Origin: Plesiomonas sp051652165
GTDB lineage: Bacteria > Pseudomonadota > Gammaproteobacteria > Enterobacterales > CAMTGL01
NCBI RefSeq assembly: GCF_051652165.1
Contig: NZ_JBOFTR010000016.1
Span: 62,001 to 126,000 of the forward strand
Length of the DNA stretch: 64,000 nucleotides
Direction of reading: 5' to 3'
Shown one piece after another: positions 27,423 through 35,611 of the stretch; position 1 is the stretch's first letter, and each line of letters opens with the position of its first letter. The notes beneath the pieces were generated by a model, which searched no databases, had not been told where the DNA came from, and saw nothing but the letters and a program-made list of their open reading frames with translations. Position numbers and translations under genes: made by a program.

Positions 27423-28931
27423 ATGCACGACGTTAATGAAACCAAAGAAGAACCGGCTCCAGGGCTAAAACGTGAATTAAAAGCACGCCACTTAACGATG
27501 ATCGCTATCGGTGGGGCTATTGGCACTGGATTATTTGTTGCCTCAGGCGCAACAGTTGCCCAAGCAGGCCCTGGCGGTGCACTGGTTGCTTATGCCGTTA
27601 TAGGTCTGATGGTCTATTTTGTGATGACCAGCTTAGGTGAGATGGCCGCTTATATGCCGGTTTCTGGTTCGTTTTCGACGTACGGTAATGCGTTTGTCTC
27701 TCCGGCTGTGGGTTTTGCATTAGGTTGGAACTATTGGTACAACTGGGCAATTACGATTGCCGTTGAATTAACAGCCTCTTCTATCGTAATGGCTTACTGG
27801 TTTCCAAGTATTCCCGGAACCGTATGGAGTGGGCTCTTTTTAGCCATTATTTTTGCGCTGAACTTCTTTTCCGTAAAAGGATTTGGAGAGGGTGAATATT
27901 GGTTCTCAATGGTTAAAGTGATCACTGTACTGATTTTTATCATTGTCGGCGTGATGATGATTTTTGGGATCATTAACGATACCGCCAATATTCATGCAGG
28001 ATGGTCAACTTTTACTATGGGCGATGCACCTTTTGCAGGCGGTATCCCTGCCATTATTGGTGTAGCAATGATTGCTGGATTCTCATTCCAAGGCACTGAA
28101 CTTGTTGGTGTAGCCGCCGGTGAATCAGATAATCCGAGCCGTAATATTCCCCGTGCTATTAAACAGATTTTTTGGCGAATCTTACTCTTTTATGTGCTTG
28201 CTATTTTTCTGATTGGTTGTCTTATTCCTTATACAAACCCTGCTCTGCTGCAAAATAATGTGCAAGATGTAGGAGTGAGCCCATTTACACTTGTTTTCCA
28301 AAATGCGGGTTTAGCTTTTGCAGCAAGTGTTATGAATGCGGTTATTTTAACAGCAATTTTATCTGCGGGTAACTCAGGCATGTATGCTTCAACGCGCATG
28401 CTTTACAACATGGCTTTAAGTGGTATGGCACCGAAATTTTTCGGTAAACTCACACCTTCTGGTGTGCCCCGCAATGCCCTGTATGCCACCACAGCAATTG
28501 CAGCGTTATGCTTTTTAAGCTCACTGTTTGGTGATAAAACCGTGTATCTGTGGCTATTAAATATCTCAGGTATGAGTGGTTTTATTGCATGGCTGGGTAT
28601 TTCTCTTTGCCATTACCGTTTCCGTAAAGGTTTTCTGGCACAAGGCCACTCACTTGATGAACTGCCTTACCGTGCAAAATTATTCCCTTTTGGGCCATTA
28701 TTTGCCCTAGCACTGTGCTTATTTGTGACTTTTGGCCAAGACTATCAGGCTTTTACATCTACTCACCTTGATATACAGAGTTTAGCTGCCACTTATATTG
28801 GTATTCCACTCGTTATTTTATTGTGGTTAGGTTATCGCATTAAATTTAAAAGCCGTTTAGTACGCTATGAAGATATGAAATTCCCCGATGCTCAACCTGC
28901 AACAACATCTGTACAAGAAACTAAAAAATAA
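27423..28931 (+). CDS. lysP: Lysine-specific permease LysP
   Basis: APC-family lysine:H+ symporter of the inner membrane; in E. coli it also senses lysine for CadC. 502 residues with 12 predicted helices. The N-terminal PGLKRELKARHLTMIAIGG, the GTGLFVASGAT substrate-binding helix break, the SPFTLVFQNAG and ILSAGNSGMYASTRMLY segments, and the C-terminal VRYEDMKFP all match LysP rather than other aromatic or proline permeases. AGAGGAG precedes the start by about ten bases. It is a single-gene unit with its own terminator. Confidence 0.92.
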   Translation: MHDVNETKEEPAPGLKRELKARHLTMIAIGGAIGTGLFVASGATVAQAGPGGALVAYAVIGLMVYFVMTSLGEMAAYMPVSGSFSTYGNAFVSPAVGFALGWNYWYNWAITIAVELTASSIVMAYWFPSIPGTVWSGLFLAIIFALNFFSVKGFGEGEYWFSMVKVITVLIFIIVGVMMIFGIINDTANIHAGWSTFTMGDAPFAGGIPAIIGVAMIAGFSFQGTELVGVAAGESDNPSRNIPRAIKQIFWRILLFYVLAIFLIGCLIPYTNPALLQNNVQDVGVSPFTLVFQNAGLAFAASVMNAVILTAILSAGNSGMYASTRMLYNMALSGMAPKFFGKLTPSGVPRNALYATTAIAALCFLSSLFGDKTVYLWLLNISGMSGFIAWLGISLCHYRFRKGFLAQGHSLDELPYRAKLFPFGPLFALALCLFVTFGQDYQAFTSTHLDIQSLAATYIGIPLVILLWLGYRIKFKSRLVRYEDMKFPDAQPATTSVQETKK

Positions 28932-28957
28932 CGTTCATTAAGAATAGCCACCATAAT

Positions 28958-28998
28958 AAATACCAGTAAACGTTATATTGTTTGCTGGTATTTTTTTA
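28958..28998 (+). terminator. Terminator of lysP
   Basis: AATACCAGTAAAC and GTTTGCTGGTATT pair almost perfectly and are followed by T7, about 30 bp after the lysP stop codon. Confidence 0.88.
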
Positions 28999-29057
28999 TC
29001 CTCAGAAAGTGCTCTCTTTTTTATTGATTTAGCCTAATGTTCAACTGTAAGAGATGT

Positions 29058-29119
29058 TGCACCAATATAGTGCACTGTATAGTGCACTGTGAGCTCTTTT
29101 TCTGCACTAGCCTAGTGCG
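29058..29119 (+). promoter_or_regulatory. NtrC (GlnG) binding sites upstream of glnK
   Basis: Two 17-bp dyads match the NtrC consensus TGCAC-N7-GTGCA: TGCACCAATATAGTGCA (29058-29074) and TGCACTAGCCTAGTGCG (29103-29119), 45 bp apart. A third overlapping half-dyad lies at 29071-29086. They sit about 150-215 bp upstream of the predicted start of transcription, the usual place for sigma-54 enhancers. Confidence 0.85.
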
Positions 29120-29244
29120 ATTTTGACTCTTTACAGGGCCTTTTGCACCACTCCTTTTTGACTCATCATCACAATACCTCATACTCCCTCAGTAGAGCTC
29201 AACACAAAAATAAATTAAACTATTTTTAACAATTTATTAATTTA

Positions 29245-29260
29245 TGGCATGTATTATGCG
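29245..29260 (+). promoter_or_regulatory. Sigma-54 promoter of glnK-amtB
   Basis: TGGCATG-N4-ATGCG has the invariant GG (29246-29247) and GC (29258-29259) exactly ten bases apart, with two differences from TGGCACG-N4-TTGC. Transcription should start near 29271, giving a 35-base leader. Confidence 0.82.
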
Positions 29261-29305
29261 TATATCAACGTAATCAGGTTATCTTGTGTATATCAAAGGA
29301 ACACT

Positions 29306-29644
29306 ATGAAACTTATTACGGTGATTATAAAACCCTTCAAACTCGAAGATGTACGAGAAGCACTTTCACAATTAGGTGTACAAGGGTTAACAATCAGTGA
29401 AGTCAAAGGGTTTGGCCGTCAAAAGGGTCATACAGAGCTTTATCGCGGTACTGAGTATGTGGTGAATTTTTTGCCCAAAGTAAAAATTGAGATCGCAATT
29501 TCTGATGATCAACTTGAAGAGGTCATCGATGCGATACAAAAATCGGCTTACACCGGAAAAATTGGTGATGGCAAAATTTTTGTCTGCGAGCTCAGTCAGG
29601 TAATTCGGATCAGAACCGGTGAAACGGATGATTCTGCACTGTAA
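29306..29644 (+). CDS. glnK: Nitrogen regulatory PII protein GlnK
   Basis: Trimeric signal protein that senses 2-oxoglutarate, ATP/ADP and glutamine (through uridylylation) and blocks AmtB when nitrogen is plentiful. 112 residues. The T-loop Tyr51 is in ELYRGTEYVV, the PII signature is KIGDGKIFV, and the C-terminus is RIRTGETDDSAL. The frame is open further upstream, but ATG at 29306 follows AAAGGA, gives the family length, and lies downstream of the sigma-54 start. Linkage to amtB supports GlnK over GlnB. Confidence 0.95.
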   Translation: MKLITVIIKPFKLEDVREALSQLGVQGLTISEVKGFGRQKGHTELYRGTEYVVNFLPKVKIEIAISDDQLEEVIDAIQKSAYTGKIGDGKIFVCELSQVIRIRTGETDDSAL

Positions 29645-29753
29645 CAGCGCGGTAAGACCCGATATTGATCACCCTTATCAGGATGCAGCACGGCATTTAT
29701 ATCATTTAGACGTTATACCGTTTCAGAGGCTGTACCGTTCAAGGAGCAACATC

Positions 29754-29774
29754 ATGCAAGGAGCTATATTGTGA
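29754..29774 (+). other. Possible six-codon leader peptide before amtB
   Basis: AAGGAG, then ATG CAA GGA GCT ATA TTG TGA. Its stop overlaps a GTG (29771) that itself has an AAGGAG site and opens the amtB frame 12 codons before the preferred ATG. It may couple translation of amtB to upstream ribosomes; chance is also possible. Confidence 0.25.
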
Positions 29775-29806
29775 AAAAAATTCCCTATGCTGAAGAGAGG
29801 CCTGCC

Positions 29807-31207
29807 ATGACACGCTCTTTATTCACTGTTTTTACGGCCCTGTTCGGCCTACTACTGACTCTATCATCAGCCTATGCCGAAGGTGTTGCCCCCGCACCAG
29901 CAATTAATAAGGCTGACGACACATGGCTACTGATCTGTAGTGCGTTGGTGATCTTGATGTCAATTCCCGGATTGGCACTCTTTTACGGCGGGTTAGTACG
30001 TTCAAAAAATATGCTTTCCGTGCTTGCGCAGGTGTTCACTGTCTTTGCTCTGATCTCTGTTTTATGGATAGTCTACGGCTACTCCATCGCCTTCACCGAA
30101 GGCAATGCCATTATCGGGTCATTCGATAAAGTACTGCTTAAAGGTGTGACACCAGACTCAATTGCGGCCACCTTCTCAAAAGGTGTCGGGGTACATGAAC
30201 TGGTTTATGTCATCTTTCAGGGGGCATTTGCAGCAATTACCTGTAGCTTGATTGTCGGTGCGTTTGCCGAGCGGATGAAGTTCTCTGCAGTGCTGCTGTT
30301 TTGTGTCATCTGGTTTAGCTTATCGTATCTGCCAATGGCACATATGGTTTGGTATTGGGCTGGCCCTGACGCATATACCAGCGCAGAAGCGGCCAGTGCT
30401 GCTACCGAAACAGCGGGTTACTTATTCCGCCACGGCGCACTTGATTTTGCTGGCGGCACTGTTGTACATATCAATGCCGCAGTTGCAGGATTAGTAGGGG
30501 CCTATATGGTGGGCCGCCGTGTTGGATTTGGCCGTGAGGCGATGAAACCACACAGCCTAACCATGACCATGATTGGCGCTGCACTACTCTGGTTTGGTTG
30601 GTTTGGCTTTAATGCTGGATCAGCCCTTGAAGCCAACGGTACAGCAGCTCTGGCATTCGTTAATACATGGAGTGCCGCGTCTGCCGCCACACTCACATGG
30701 TTGTTTGCTGAGTGGCTGATTAAAGGCAAACCTTCGCTGCTAGGTGCAGTGTCTGGCGCTGTTTCGGGGCTGGTTGCCATTACACCGGCTTGTGGTTTTG
30801 TCGGGATCGGCGGCGGATTAGCTATCGGTCTACTCGCCGGATTAGCGGGCTACTGGGGTGTTCATATGCTTAAACGCTGGCTCAGTGCCGATGATGCCCT
30901 TGATGTTTTCGGAGTACACGGTGTTTGCGGTATTCTGGGCGCAATTTTGACCGGCGTGTTCGCTGACCCGGCTTTGGGGGGAACAGGCGTATGGGACTAT
31001 GTCACCAACAGCGTAGCCGTCTACTCAATGTGGGAACAGGTGAAGATTCAGGCACTGGGTGTGGGGATCACAATCCTTTGGTCAGGCGTTGTTGCCCTTA
31101 TCTGCTACAAGCTGGTTGATATGATTATTGGCTTACGTGTGCCGGAAGAGGATGAGCGTATCGGGCTGGATGTGACCACGCACGGTGAGAATGCTTATAA
31201 TCAATAA
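29807..31207 (+). CDS. amtB: Ammonium transporter AmtB
   Basis: Trimeric inner-membrane ammonium channel. 466 residues from the ATG at 29807, which has AGAGG six bases upstream and starts a clean signal peptide (MTRSLFTVFTALFG...SAYA). A GTG at 29771 would add 12 polar residues before it and is less likely. The twin-histidine pore motifs are visible in GGTVVHINAAVAG and DVFGVHGVCGILG, and the C-terminal tail ends GENAYNQ, the GlnK-docking region. An insertion of about 15 residues relative to E. coli AmtB lies in the loop after AHMVWYW. Follows glnK in one operon. Confidence 0.95.
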   Translation: MTRSLFTVFTALFGLLLTLSSAYAEGVAPAPAINKADDTWLLICSALVILMSIPGLALFYGGLVRSKNMLSVLAQVFTVFALISVLWIVYGYSIAFTEGNAIIGSFDKVLLKGVTPDSIAATFSKGVGVHELVYVIFQGAFAAITCSLIVGAFAERMKFSAVLLFCVIWFSLSYLPMAHMVWYWAGPDAYTSAEAASAATETAGYLFRHGALDFAGGTVVHINAAVAGLVGAYMVGRRVGFGREAMKPHSLTMTMIGAALLWFGWFGFNAGSALEANGTAALAFVNTWSAASAATLTWLFAEWLIKGKPSLLGAVSGAVSGLVAITPACGFVGIGGGLAIGLLAGLAGYWGVHMLKRWLSADDALDVFGVHGVCGILGAILTGVFADPALGGTGVWDYVTNSVAVYSMWEQVKIQALGVGITILWSGVVALICYKLVDMIIGLRVPEEDERIGLDVTTHGENAYNQ

Positions 31208-31234
31208 TGTGTAATTTATCTCTTCTAACCTGAT

Positions 31235-31265
31235 ATCAGTGCCCGTATTAATAACGGGCACTGAT
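31235..31265 (+). terminator. Hairpin after amtB
   Basis: ATCAGTGCCCGT and ACGGGCACTGAT form a perfect 12-bp stem 27 bp after the amtB stop codon. No T run follows, so it may stabilise the transcript end more than terminate. Confidence 0.55.
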
Positions 31266-31429
31266 GCTAATCATGATTTCGATTACGGCAGATAAGTTTC
31301 ACACTTAGCGGTTGCATGTTAGAGAAAGCGAACAATAGCAAACCACATAACACACATTATATATCTGTCTTAAATACTTTATTGTATAGACCTCGGTTTT
31401 ACATATCTCACGTCTTACGTATATATCTG

Positions 31430-32386
31430 TTAAATATCAAATTGTAAAACATGCTCCTCTTGCGGCTCTTTCCAGATAGCCTCTTTGATATCACTGATGC
31501 TTAAACTTGAATTACAAATTTGTAAAAAACTCAGCACATAAGCGCGCTGATATTGCGCCCTTCTTACTGCCAACCATGCGGTATTCGGTGCAAAAAGATG
31601 ACTAGCATTGAGTTGTACCAAATCAGTATCTTTGCGTGCATCAAACGCCATCGAGGCCATAATGCCCACGCCCATATCCAGCTCTACATATGTTTTTATC
31701 ACATCAGCATCTTGCGCACTCAACACAACATCGGGTGTAAATCCAGCCTTTTGGAAAGCGCTATCGATACGAGAACGACCGGTTAACCCCGGATAATAGG
31801 TAATCAGCGGATACGCTGAGAGCAGCTCATAAGTTAGAATAGGTGTATGAACCAACGGATGGTTTTTAGGCACTACAACCGAATGATGCCAGTGATAATA
31901 TTCAAAGCAGACCAAATCTGGGTGCTCATTAATTCGTTCACTAGCAATACCAACATCAACTTCACCACTGAGCAGCAATGACACTATCTCATCGGGGCTG
32001 GCCTGATTGACTCCTAGCTGTACTTTGGGAAACAGCGGCCGAAACTCTTTTATCACGCCCGGTAATGAAAACCGCGCCTGTGTATGGGTGGTGGCAACCC
32101 GCAAATAACCGCTGTCCGTTGCCGAATACGATGATGCTAAACGCCGGATATTTCCAGCATCGGTCAGCATTCGTTCGACAATTACTAGCAGCTCCTTCCC
32201 AGGGTCGGTCATCCCCAGCAGCCTTTTACCACGCCGAATGAAAATTTCAATGCCCAGCTCTTCCTCAAGATCTTTGATATGCCGACTCACACCTGACTGT
32301 GACGTAAACAGTGAGTTTGCGACCTCAGTCAGGTTGTAATTACGTCTGGCAGCTTCACGGATGATCCTGAGTTGCTGGAAATTCAT
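31430..32386 (-). CDS. cbl: LysR-type regulator Cbl (CysB-like)
   Basis: Transcription activator that in E. coli works with CysB on sulfate-starvation genes and responds to adenosine phosphosulfate. 318 residues. N-terminal winged helix beginning MNFQQLRIIREAARR with helix-turn-helix at about 19-40 (LTEVANSLFTSQSGVSRHI); effector domain from about 90 with the THTQARFSLP segment. The N-terminus matches Cbl rather than CysB. The start overlaps the cysA stop codon by four bases (ATGA), so it is translationally coupled as last gene of cysU-cysW-cysA-cbl. In E. coli cbl lies elsewhere. Confidence 0.85.
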   Translation of the reverse strand: MNFQQLRIIREAARRNYNLTEVANSLFTSQSGVSRHIKDLEEELGIEIFIRRGKRLLGMTDPGKELLVIVERMLTDAGNIRRLASSYSATDSGYLRVATTHTQARFSLPGVIKEFRPLFPKVQLGVNQASPDEIVSLLLSGEVDVGIASERINEHPDLVCFEYYHWHHSVVVPKNHPLVHTPILTYELLSAYPLITYYPGLTGRSRIDSAFQKAGFTPDVVLSAQDADVIKTYVELDMGVGIMASMAFDARKDTDLVQLNASHLFAPNTAWLAVRRAQYQRAYVLSFLQICNSSLSISDIKEAIWKEPQEEHVLQFDI

Positions 32387-33504
32387 GCGGCGCGTTCTCC
32401 TTGTTTCGCGGTATGGGGTTTGGTTTGTTCAGCCGTAATGACTGACGGATAAACATGTGCACGCTGCGGGCAGAGGCGCACCTGTTTTCCTACTGTCAAA
32501 CCAAGTTGGGCAATCTGTTCGCGGTTCATATCTACTTCTACCACGGCATTTTTCCCCGTATTTTCGGTAATAAATTCAACCCGAATACCGGAACCTAAAC
32601 GCAGTAAGCGCACCACTTTGGCCGGTGTACCTACATTAACATTAGCCGGTAAGACCTCAATATCTTGCGGACGCACATAAGCGATTGCATCACTGCCTGA
32701 TAATGTACTTACACTGTTGGATATCGGTAAAATATGCCCGTGAAAATGGATATTATCACCGTTAACCTGACCTTGCAGTAAGTTCACTGTTCCCAAAAAT
32801 TGATGTACGAATGGCGTCGCCGGTGACTCATACACATCATCTGGTGTGCCAATCTGCTCTACCTGCCCTTTATTCATCACCACAATGCGATCAGCCACTT
32901 CAAGCGCCTCTTCTTGATCATGGGTGACAAACAAACTGGTTACATGCAGTTCGTTATGCAGTTCACGCAACCAGCGACGTAACTCTTTACGAACCTGCGC
33001 ATCTAACGCACCGAACGGTTCATCAAGCAGCAACACCTGCGGCTCAACGGCCAGTGTACGAGCCAGCGCCACACGCTGACGTTGGCCACCAGAGAGTTCA
33101 CTCGGAAAACGCTGTGCCAGATGGCCAAGATGCACTAACTCTAAGAGCGTTAACACTTTCTGCCGAATTGTCGCTTCATTAGGGCGCAAATGGCGCGGTT
33201 TTACACGCAAACCAAACGCAACGTTTTCAAATACTGACATGTGCCGGAACAGTGCATAGTGCTGGAAAACAAAACCGACTTTACGATCACGGGCTGACAG
33301 TGCCGATACATCCTGCCCATTCAGCAGAATTTGCCCCTGATCTTCACGCTCTAATCCTGCAATAATACGCAATAGGGTTGTTTTACCACAGCCTGATGGC
33401 CCAAGTAACGCGGCCAATTCACCGGAGCGAAAGGTCAGGTTGATATCATGCAAGGTGGCAAAGCCGTTAAATGCTTTTTGGATATGTTTGACTTCAACAC
33501 TCAT
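32383..33504 (-). CDS. cysA: Sulfate/thiosulfate import ATP-binding protein CysA
   Basis: ATPase of the sulfate/thiosulfate ABC importer. 373 residues. Walker A GPSGCGKT at 35-42, signature ELSGGQRQRVALA, Walker B LLLDEPFGALD, switch His in FVTHDQEEA; a regulatory TOBE-type domain fills the C-terminal third. It overlaps cysW by four bases upstream and cbl by four bases downstream, so the three are tightly coupled. Confidence 0.95.
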   Translation of the reverse strand: MSVEVKHIQKAFNGFATLHDINLTFRSGELAALLGPSGCGKTTLLRIIAGLEREDQGQILLNGQDVSALSARDRKVGFVFQHYALFRHMSVFENVAFGLRVKPRHLRPNEATIRQKVLTLLELVHLGHLAQRFPSELSGGQRQRVALARTLAVEPQVLLLDEPFGALDAQVRKELRRWLRELHNELHVTSLFVTHDQEEALEVADRIVVMNKGQVEQIGTPDDVYESPATPFVHQFLGTVNLLQGQVNGDNIHFHGHILPISNSVSTLSGSDAIAYVRPQDIEVLPANVNVGTPAKVVRLLRLGSGIRVEFITENTGKNAVVEVDMNREQIAQLGLTVGKQVRLCPQRAHVYPSVITAEQTKPHTAKQGERAA

Positions 33505-34352
33505 GATTCAACTCCTTGAGACAAGATGTGATTTTTTTGGCGTTCACGCATTTTATCAATCAGGGTTTCGGCTAATAAGGTAATCAGGCCGAAGCTGGCA
33601 AGCAAGCTGGCAACCGCAAACGCTGCAGCAAATTGGTATTCGTTGTACAAAATTTCAATGTGCAGCGGCATGGTATTGGTTTGCCCGCGAATGTGGCCAG
33701 AGACCACAGACACTGCACCAAACTCGCCGACCGCTCGTGCAGTACAGAGCAACACACCGTACAGCAAACTTAACCGGATACTCGGCAGAGTCACCCGCCA
33801 GAAGGTTGTCCAACCGCTTGCACCGAGCATAATAGAGGCCTCTTCTTCCTCTACCCCCTGAGATTGCAGTAGCGGAAGTACTTCACGCGCCACAAACGGG
33901 ACGGTAATAAAGGTGGTCGCCAACACAATGCCCGGTGTTGAGAAGATAATTTTGATATCAAATGCTTCCAGCCACTCGCCAAACCAACCGTTACTGCCAA
34001 ACAGCATGACAAACATTAATCCAGCAACAACGGGTGATACTGAAAACGGTAAGTCAATCAAGGTAAGTAGAGCTTCACGGCCGCGAAATTTAAACCGTGC
34101 AATGGCCCATGCAGCACACACGCCAAAAACAATATTTAACGGCACTGACAGCAGGCTAACCGTCAACGTTAACCAGAGTGCCGAAAGTGCATCGCTGTCA
34201 CTGAGGGCGGATAGGTAGGTATCCAACCCTTTACTGAATGCTGAAAGAAAGATAACGATGACCGGAATCACTAAAATCAGTGTAAACCAGCTCAAACCCA
34301 ATGCGATTAAGCTATAGCGAACCCAAGAGCGCTCTGTTTGCTGCCGGCTCAT
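33501..34352 (-). CDS. cysW: Sulfate/thiosulfate ABC transporter permease CysW
   Basis: One of the two membrane subunits of the sulfate importer. 283 residues, about six membrane helices, with the permease EAA-like loop (ASIMLGASGWTTFWRVTLPSI) that docks on CysA, and the RAVGEFGAVSVVSG segment typical of CysW. The ATG overlaps the cysU stop codon. Confidence 0.94.
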   Translation of the reverse strand: MSRQQTERSWVRYSLIALGLSWFTLILVIPVIVIFLSAFSKGLDTYLSALSDSDALSALWLTLTVSLLSVPLNIVFGVCAAWAIARFKFRGREALLTLIDLPFSVSPVVAGLMFVMLFGSNGWFGEWLEAFDIKIIFSTPGIVLATTFITVPFVAREVLPLLQSQGVEEEEASIMLGASGWTTFWRVTLPSIRLSLLYGVLLCTARAVGEFGAVSVVSGHIRGQTNTMPLHIEILYNEYQFAAAFAVASLLASFGLITLLAETLIDKMRERQKNHILSQGVES

Positions 34353-35188
34353 AGTCTATCCTCTTTAATTCCTTTACGGCTCCATGCGTGTAGCTGGTTA
34401 ATCAGCAGCAGCAGTAAGAATGATACACCCAGCATCACCACAGCGATGGCGCTTGCACCAGCATAGTCATACTCTTCGAGATGGCTCATGATCATCAATG
34501 GAGCAATTTCTGACACCATCGGAATATTGCCCGCAATAAAAATGACCGAGCCATACTCACCAATGGCACGCGCAAACGCCAAGGTAAAACCGGTAATAAT
34601 TGCGGGTAATAAGGCAGGAAAAATAACCCGTGAGAATATCTGCCAGCGATCAGCACCTAAACAGGAAGCAGCCTCTTCTAGCATATTTTCATGCTCACGG
34701 AGCACAGGTTGCAGTGTGCGTACCACAAAAGGCAGGCCAATAAAAATCAGCGCAATCACGATGCCGGTTGGATTAAATACCATTTTGATGCCATAAGGTG
34801 CTAACCAGTGGCCAATAACTCCGTTACCCGCAAACACGGCGGTCAACGCAATGCCTGAAACGGCAGTGGGCATTGCAAAGGGTAAATCGATCAAGGCATC
34901 AACCCAACGGCGACCGGGAAATTCATAACGAACCAAAATCCACGCAAGTAACACGCCAAAGACAGTATTGATCAAGGCGGCAATTAAGGCGGCAAAAAAG
35001 CTCAATTTATAGGATGCAATAACCCGTGGCTGGGTCACGATGTGCCAAAAATCAGTTAATGATAAATGGGTAAAACTGTACAGTACCAGTGCTGACAGCG
35101 GTAGTAACACCACTAAGCCCAGATAAACTAAGGTAAAACCAAGTGTAGGCCCCATCCCTGGGATTACGCTAAAAGAGCGAACTGCCAT
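34349..35188 (-). CDS. cysU: Sulfate/thiosulfate ABC transporter permease CysU (CysT)
   Basis: Partner permease of CysW. From ATG at 35188, which has GGGGGA six bases upstream, the protein is 279 residues; an in-frame GTG at 35200 covers that site and is rejected. The EAA loop is EEAASCLGADRWQIFSRVIFP, and ARAIGEYGSVIFIAGN marks the family. First gene of the cysU-cysW-cysA-cbl operon; the effector-like gene at 35612 separates it from sbp. Confidence 0.94.
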   Translation of the reverse strand: MAVRSFSVIPGMGPTLGFTLVYLGLVVLLPLSALVLYSFTHLSLTDFWHIVTQPRVIASYKLSFFAALIAALINTVFGVLLAWILVRYEFPGRRWVDALIDLPFAMPTAVSGIALTAVFAGNGVIGHWLAPYGIKMVFNPTGIVIALIFIGLPFVVRTLQPVLREHENMLEEAASCLGADRWQIFSRVIFPALLPAIITGFTLAFARAIGEYGSVIFIAGNIPMVSEIAPLMIMSHLEEYDYAGASAIAVVMLGVSFLLLLLINQLHAWSRKGIKEDRL

Positions 35189-35611
35189 TGTATCCCCCAC
35201 TGATTCGTTTGTTACTACAGCCTTAATGCTATAGCCAAACCGTTGAAATAGATTGCTAATGCATACTATCTCGCGTTCATCGAGCAGGGTAAAATAAGGA
35301 AAAGAGCTTTCTTATGCTTGTTTTTTGCTAACGCGATACTGGTCATGTTTTTTTGAGTATTTTCAGTAACGCTATAAATTATGACGAAATACTATAAGTG
35401 CTGCAGCTCAATATTTAGCACACTTCAATTACCAGTCTGAAAAACTTGCTTTCAATACTCTTATCTCCAATGTGATACATCATGATTAAAAAATAGCACA
35501 ACATAAACGCCCATTTCATAGTCATACATCAAGAAGATATTCAAAACATAAGGCTATTCATTGTGCAATCATATTTTATACTGTAACGCACTATTATTTA
35601 TTACAATGTAT
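35189..35611. other. Intergenic region upstream of cysU
   Basis: About 420 bp, markedly AT-rich, between cysU and the pentapeptide-repeat gene. It presumably holds the cysU promoter and the CysB/Cbl sites, but I cannot point to a defined site. No terminator is evident for the pentapeptide-repeat gene. Confidence 0.35.
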
